From assembly GCA_018894105.1 (NCBI GenBank), contig CM032117.1:41092501-41156500 (forward strand): a stretch of 64,000 nucleotides of DNA, given 5' to 3'. Below, piece by piece: positions 59,901-64,000 of this stretch. The notes under the pieces were generated by a model, which did no database searches, was not told the origin of the DNA, and saw only the letters and a program-made list of their open reading frames with translations. Made by a program: the position numbers and the translations under genes. Position 1 is the first letter of the stretch. Every line of letters begins with the position of its first letter. The stretch comes from Jacaranda mimosifolia. Its lineage: Eukaryota; Streptophyta; Magnoliopsida; Lamiales; Bignoniaceae.

Positions 59901-62252
59901 ATTGTACGTAAAGCTTGTGTATTAATGAAATTGTTTGTAATAATTGGACTACCAAAAATCTTCTATCACGAATCTAATGTCCCGTACCTCTAAAACAAAA
60001 AAGCGATGGATAATGTTGATTAGACAATTAGTTGGTCAAAAAAATAAAAAATAAAAAATAAAAAGAAGAATCCCAACATTCTTAAGAATTATATTAACTT
60101 GTACGTTCAGAAGCTCGCTTACAAATGTGATTGTATGCACTGACTTGAATTCTATAAAATCTTACCACCTTTCAAGTGTCATATGCTTCGCAATAACATA
60201 ACAATTTTAGTACTATTTAGGAATGTTTTAGATTGAACGGAATAGACTGTAGTGTTCTATGTTTGTTCTCTAAAACTCAAAATCTCAATACATCTGAAAA
60301 TATTAGCCGGCCGCAACCATAAATTAATTACATTACAACAGGTAGTTGCCAATCAATAGACTCGACCTATTTGAATACCACAATGTGAACGCCATGACTG
60401 GAGATGTTTAGGAAAGGAAAGATAGTGACACCAACCCCCTCACATCAACCTCACAAATAGATTCTAAAGCAAGGCAGCGTAGGATAGAATTCTGATTGTA
60501 ATGAAATAATACCTTTGTGGATTTATTAATAAACGATGTTAGCTTTAAAAGTATCATAAAAGACCTTGTGAAAAACACCTCATGTAACTTATGACAATTA
60601 GAACATGGGGACATTGATTGAAAAATGAGAGAGTCCTCAGAGTATCGAGAAAAGACCATGTATCACTGATAAAGACATGTGGGATAACGATAGGAATCAA
60701 GTGAGCCTTTTTGAATATGGGACCTAAATACCTTCCCTCACCTAAACTACTTGGCCTATGATGAAAGTCTATAGTTACTTTATAGTTAAACCAACATACG
60801 AAAAGAAAAGATACATAGAGAGATTACCTCCTATTTATGATATGAGTGCCATGAATTGAAGCAATTTCAATTCAGTTGATCAATGCTTTAGATTAGTCTC
60901 TAATGATTCCATTAAGGACATATGATATATTGAGAATCGAGGAAAGAGCTATGTTGTATTTATGCTTGGAATTGTCGAACGCTTGTAGGAATGCAAACTA
61001 TATGTTAACTTAACCGTTTAAGTATCAGTTAAGGGAGAGATATAGTTGAGGGTCTAACACATGAGAGAACAATAAAGCCCTTTAAGTTTTACCAAATCAA
61101 TGCCAAGAATTTGTTCAAGCTTTTTCTTAAGATAGTAGATTTGCAGACTAATCTAGCTTGGAAGAATTGATGATCTTAATAGACACAAAAGAATATGAAG
61201 GGGTTTTGTGAACTAAGGAAAAGAATTAGCTTGTGCTAGATTCTCCTTGTAGAATGTAAAGGATAGTTCTATGTGTCTATGCCCCAACCATAGAGTTAGT
61301 TATAGAAAGGTGTTGCCTGTGTCATGAGCAAAATTTAAGTCATTGAAACAGGATTGTTCCGTTCAAGATATAAGATATGTTACGTTGGGATGCCTTATTA
61401 TACTAGGGCCATCTTTTGTTAATAAATGAAACTTCTTGGAAAAATATGGTTATAGTGTATCAAGTTAAATTCCGACATCTCAAAAGAAAAAGAAGACACA
61501 GAAGCATTACAAGAATCCAAATTGTGGGCTTCAGGGAAAATTAATCTGTCCATGATACATAATGAGATACAAGCTACTTAGTATCAGCATTAAGCAAATT
61601 GAGAGACTTATGCGAGAAATTCCAAACAATAGAGATTTTGGTTCCCATCGTAGCGAACAGAAATTACTAGGATTAGAAAAGAGAATAGGCAGAAGAGATC
61701 AAATTAGGAAAGAATTGCCATAGAATCATTCCAAATATGATAAATAGACGTGATGACATTCTAAGTTCTTTCAGATTTTAGATGAGAATCTGGGGACTTG
61801 ATTCTCGTAAGAGGAGAAAGTTGTAACACTCCGAATTTTAGGTCCCTAAATCTAAAGTTATTGTTTCAGCAAAACAAAATACGAATTCAATAAATTGGAT
61901 TTAGATTTATTCCAAGTTAAATTTTATTGAGAATTCAGGGATTAAATTGTAAATGAGAAAATGACTTGATTGTCCAAAAGTATAAATTTCAGAGGCCAAT
62001 ATGGGAAAGTTAAAAGTTTAAGAACTACAAAATAAATAAATTATGACTTAATTGCCCATAGATAAGAATGTTTGGGGTCAGTGCGTAAAAAATAAAATCT
62101 TTAAGAACTAAATTAAAGTTTTGGGGTCAAATTGAAAGTTTTTGGGTGCAATTGTAGTCTGTGGAAAAATATGGCCTGGGTCAAATTGAAAAAGGACAAA
62201 AAATAGCTTTATATAAATAGATTGAGGACAAAACTTAATTAAATTCACAAAA
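56956..62252 (+). mobile_element. Degenerate LTR retrotransposon with no readable coding region
   Basis: TGTAACACCC at 56956 and TGTAACACTCC at 61822 open two direct repeats that align for about 430 bp, with an indel of some tens of bases, until about 62252. The left LTR probably runs to about 58529, because TGGTACAGAGTCAGG (58530) looks like an initiator-Met primer-binding site. A purine tract GAGGAGAAAG precedes the right copy. The right LTR is truncated or diverges after 62252. The 3.3-kb interior has no recognisable gag or pol, only a possible Pol C-terminal scrap before the purine tract. TGTAACACC termini are common in plant Ty3/gypsy elements; a LARD-type non-coding element is possible. 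Confidence 0.68.
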
Positions 62253-63953
62253 CTGACCCAATCCCGCCCCGACATACGTACTGGGCTCATGCACTATATT
62301 GGAAAGATGACGAAAGCCATTGTTTGGGAAGCTGTAGTCGGAGCCAATTAGAAAGAAGACTAGCTAATAATGTGTGTGTGAATTTCAAAAGAGAGTCCAA
62401 CAGAATCTTACATTAATTCAAGGGATTTTGGTAGATCTTCCATTTTAACAGCAGCATTCCAAAACATATGTTATCCATGACCATAGCCCCGGCATTAATC
62501 CCACGAACATAATTAAGAGAAGACGCCAACCCGATTGTCCGATGGTTACAGAATCAGCTAATTAAACTAAATATCAAAATGGGTAGGATTTAATTTAATT
62601 TAATTCGCCAACACCAACCACTTTGCTTCTAACCATCGACCACCTTCTACCTAAAAAAAAATAAATATATATGGATCATCAAGATAAAAGATATTAAGGA
62701 ATTACTGAAGTTGGACATATAGACTGGTTTTCAACATTATAAATAAACTTGGCAAGATCGAAAATAGAACACACACCAAATCATATTCAGATATTCTTGC
62801 CTGGAAATTTATTTCAATTTTATCTTTTTTTAAATTCAACGTTCTTTACATTTTTAACTCATTTTATATCTACTTTCAGTTTTTTATTTTTATTTTTTTT
62901 CAATGAAATTTCAGCAAGTTTAATTTCCTTTATTAGTTTTTTTTTTTTTTTTTTTTATCACTGACTTTCTTTATTAACTTTATTTATCAATTGTTTCGAT
63001 GGCATAGTTTATGCGACCTAATACTAGGAGCATTCTTATGTAAGTATGGAAACTCACTTTCTAAAAGAACAAAATCTCCTCCTCAAAGTAATCGCTTGAT
63101 TTTTAGAAATCGATTAAGTGAAACCACTGAATTTGTTAATTCATACAGTTGAGTTTTAGCTAACATAAATTTTTAAATCAACAACTATTATAGATAGTCG
63201 TTTTAAATAATAAGTTTTATAATTTTAATTAAATTATGAATTTTTAAATTAAGAACTTTTAATTATTTAAAGTAGTTTTATTAGTTTTCTAATATTAATT
63301 ATGATTTTTTAATTTTTGAATTATCATAATGGGTCAACTAAACAAATTTAATGATTTTTCTAATGCGTTTTTAAATTTCATTTATACATACCATTATTAT
63401 ATATAGAGTGTGTCTCTTGACCATAATTATGAAATATAAGTACTATATTATGAATTCTTAGAATTTAATTTTTTTTAATTGTTTAAAGCAATTATTGGTT
63501 GCTCAAAATTAATTTTGATGTTTTTAATTTTTTAAATCATAAAATATGCTAACTAAGCAAATTTACTTTCTGCGTTGCTCTTTTTAATATTATATGCTTA
63601 TAATTTTTACTCATGTAAAAATGTATATAATTTTTTTAAGATTTTATTTTATTTATACAAACTTATTTACATACGTCATATATACATACTCATTAGTACA
63701 AGTACATTTTGAAACATACAAAGGACCTTATATTTTTTTTTTTTGCCCATGTGATCAAATGAACTATAATCTCAAATACCTCAAACTTATTTACTGAATT
63801 TATTTAATTCTTATGTTAAAATGTACAATGGAGATTTTTGTCAAATACTCAGAGAGACGACTGAAATTTAGCGTTAAAATTTTAGAAGAGAAAAAACAGA
63901 ACAAAGTTTAAGGAGGGAAGAACATAGGAAATCAGTTATTCAGTAATAAATAC
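62253..63953. other. AT-rich intergenic DNA
   Basis: No supported gene. Long T and A runs (for example 62939-62957) and low-complexity frames only. Confidence 0.5.
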
Positions 63954-64000
63954 CTATACCTATTTTTAATTTGTGAATCAGTCTCCACTTGATTTTTCTT
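63954..64000 (+). mobile_element. Possible start of a third MULE copy at the window edge
   Basis: The last bases, including CTCCACTTGATTTTT, match the inner left terminal repeat of MULE B (about 15216-15245) with three mismatches and one gap over about 30 bases, in the plus orientation. The outer part is poorly conserved, so this may be a diverged relative or a chance match. Confidence 0.35.

Overview
The window is nuclear DNA of a flowering plant, most likely a eudicot. The evidence is spliced genes with GT-AG introns, a chloroplast-targeted gene of chlorophyll breakdown (NYC1), AT-rich intergenic DNA and dense plant-type transposons: Mutator-like, Ty3/gypsy chromovirus, LINE and hAT-like. 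I see no rRNA, tRNA or CRISPR array. Only two host genes are well supported: NYC1 (27777-37368, +, ten exons) and a small basic single-exon gene (56224-56649, -).

Layout. 1-8277: a Mutator-like element (MULE A), minus strand, cut by the left window edge; it carries a decayed PB1/MuDR/MULE/SWIM transposase gene and two large short-period repeat arrays. 8278-13302: AT-rich DNA with a tandem duplication and a decayed Ty3/gypsy gag-PR-RT fragment (about 10440-12880). 13313-27455: a nested pair. A small TIR element S (13313-15176 plus 27437-27455, flanked by a 10-bp target duplication) was split by a second, complete MULE (B, 15177-27427). MULE B carries the transposase gene (+) and, convergent to it, an Ulp1/C48-like cysteine protease gene (-); both are pseudogenes. 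27456-38650: NYC1, with the nested transposon ending 311 bp upstream of its start codon. 38930-48110: a decayed LINE split by a 5.6-kb chromovirus LTR retrotransposon (39860-45455; TSD AAGAT). About 48110-51680: a decayed DNA-transposon gene joining a BED finger to a Ptta/En/Spm-type domain. 53580-54800: a TIR element. 56956-62252: a degenerate LTR retrotransposon with no recognisable coding region. The last 40 bases resemble an inner part of the MULE A/B terminal repeat.

The most unusual feature is the repeat system shared by MULE A and MULE B. Every large non-coding compartment (transposase intron 1, the space between the convergent genes, and two Ulp1 introns) is filled with units of about 20-23 bp that carry an RTACTTCA-like core. 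These units have been amplified separately into higher-order periods of 88 bp (twice, in different introns with different sequences), 123 bp, 208 bp, about 350-430 bp and 604 bp. In MULE B these arrays make up roughly half of the 12.25-kb element. The 21-22 bp spacing is about two turns of DNA. I cannot say what it does; it is the best candidate here for an undescribed system.
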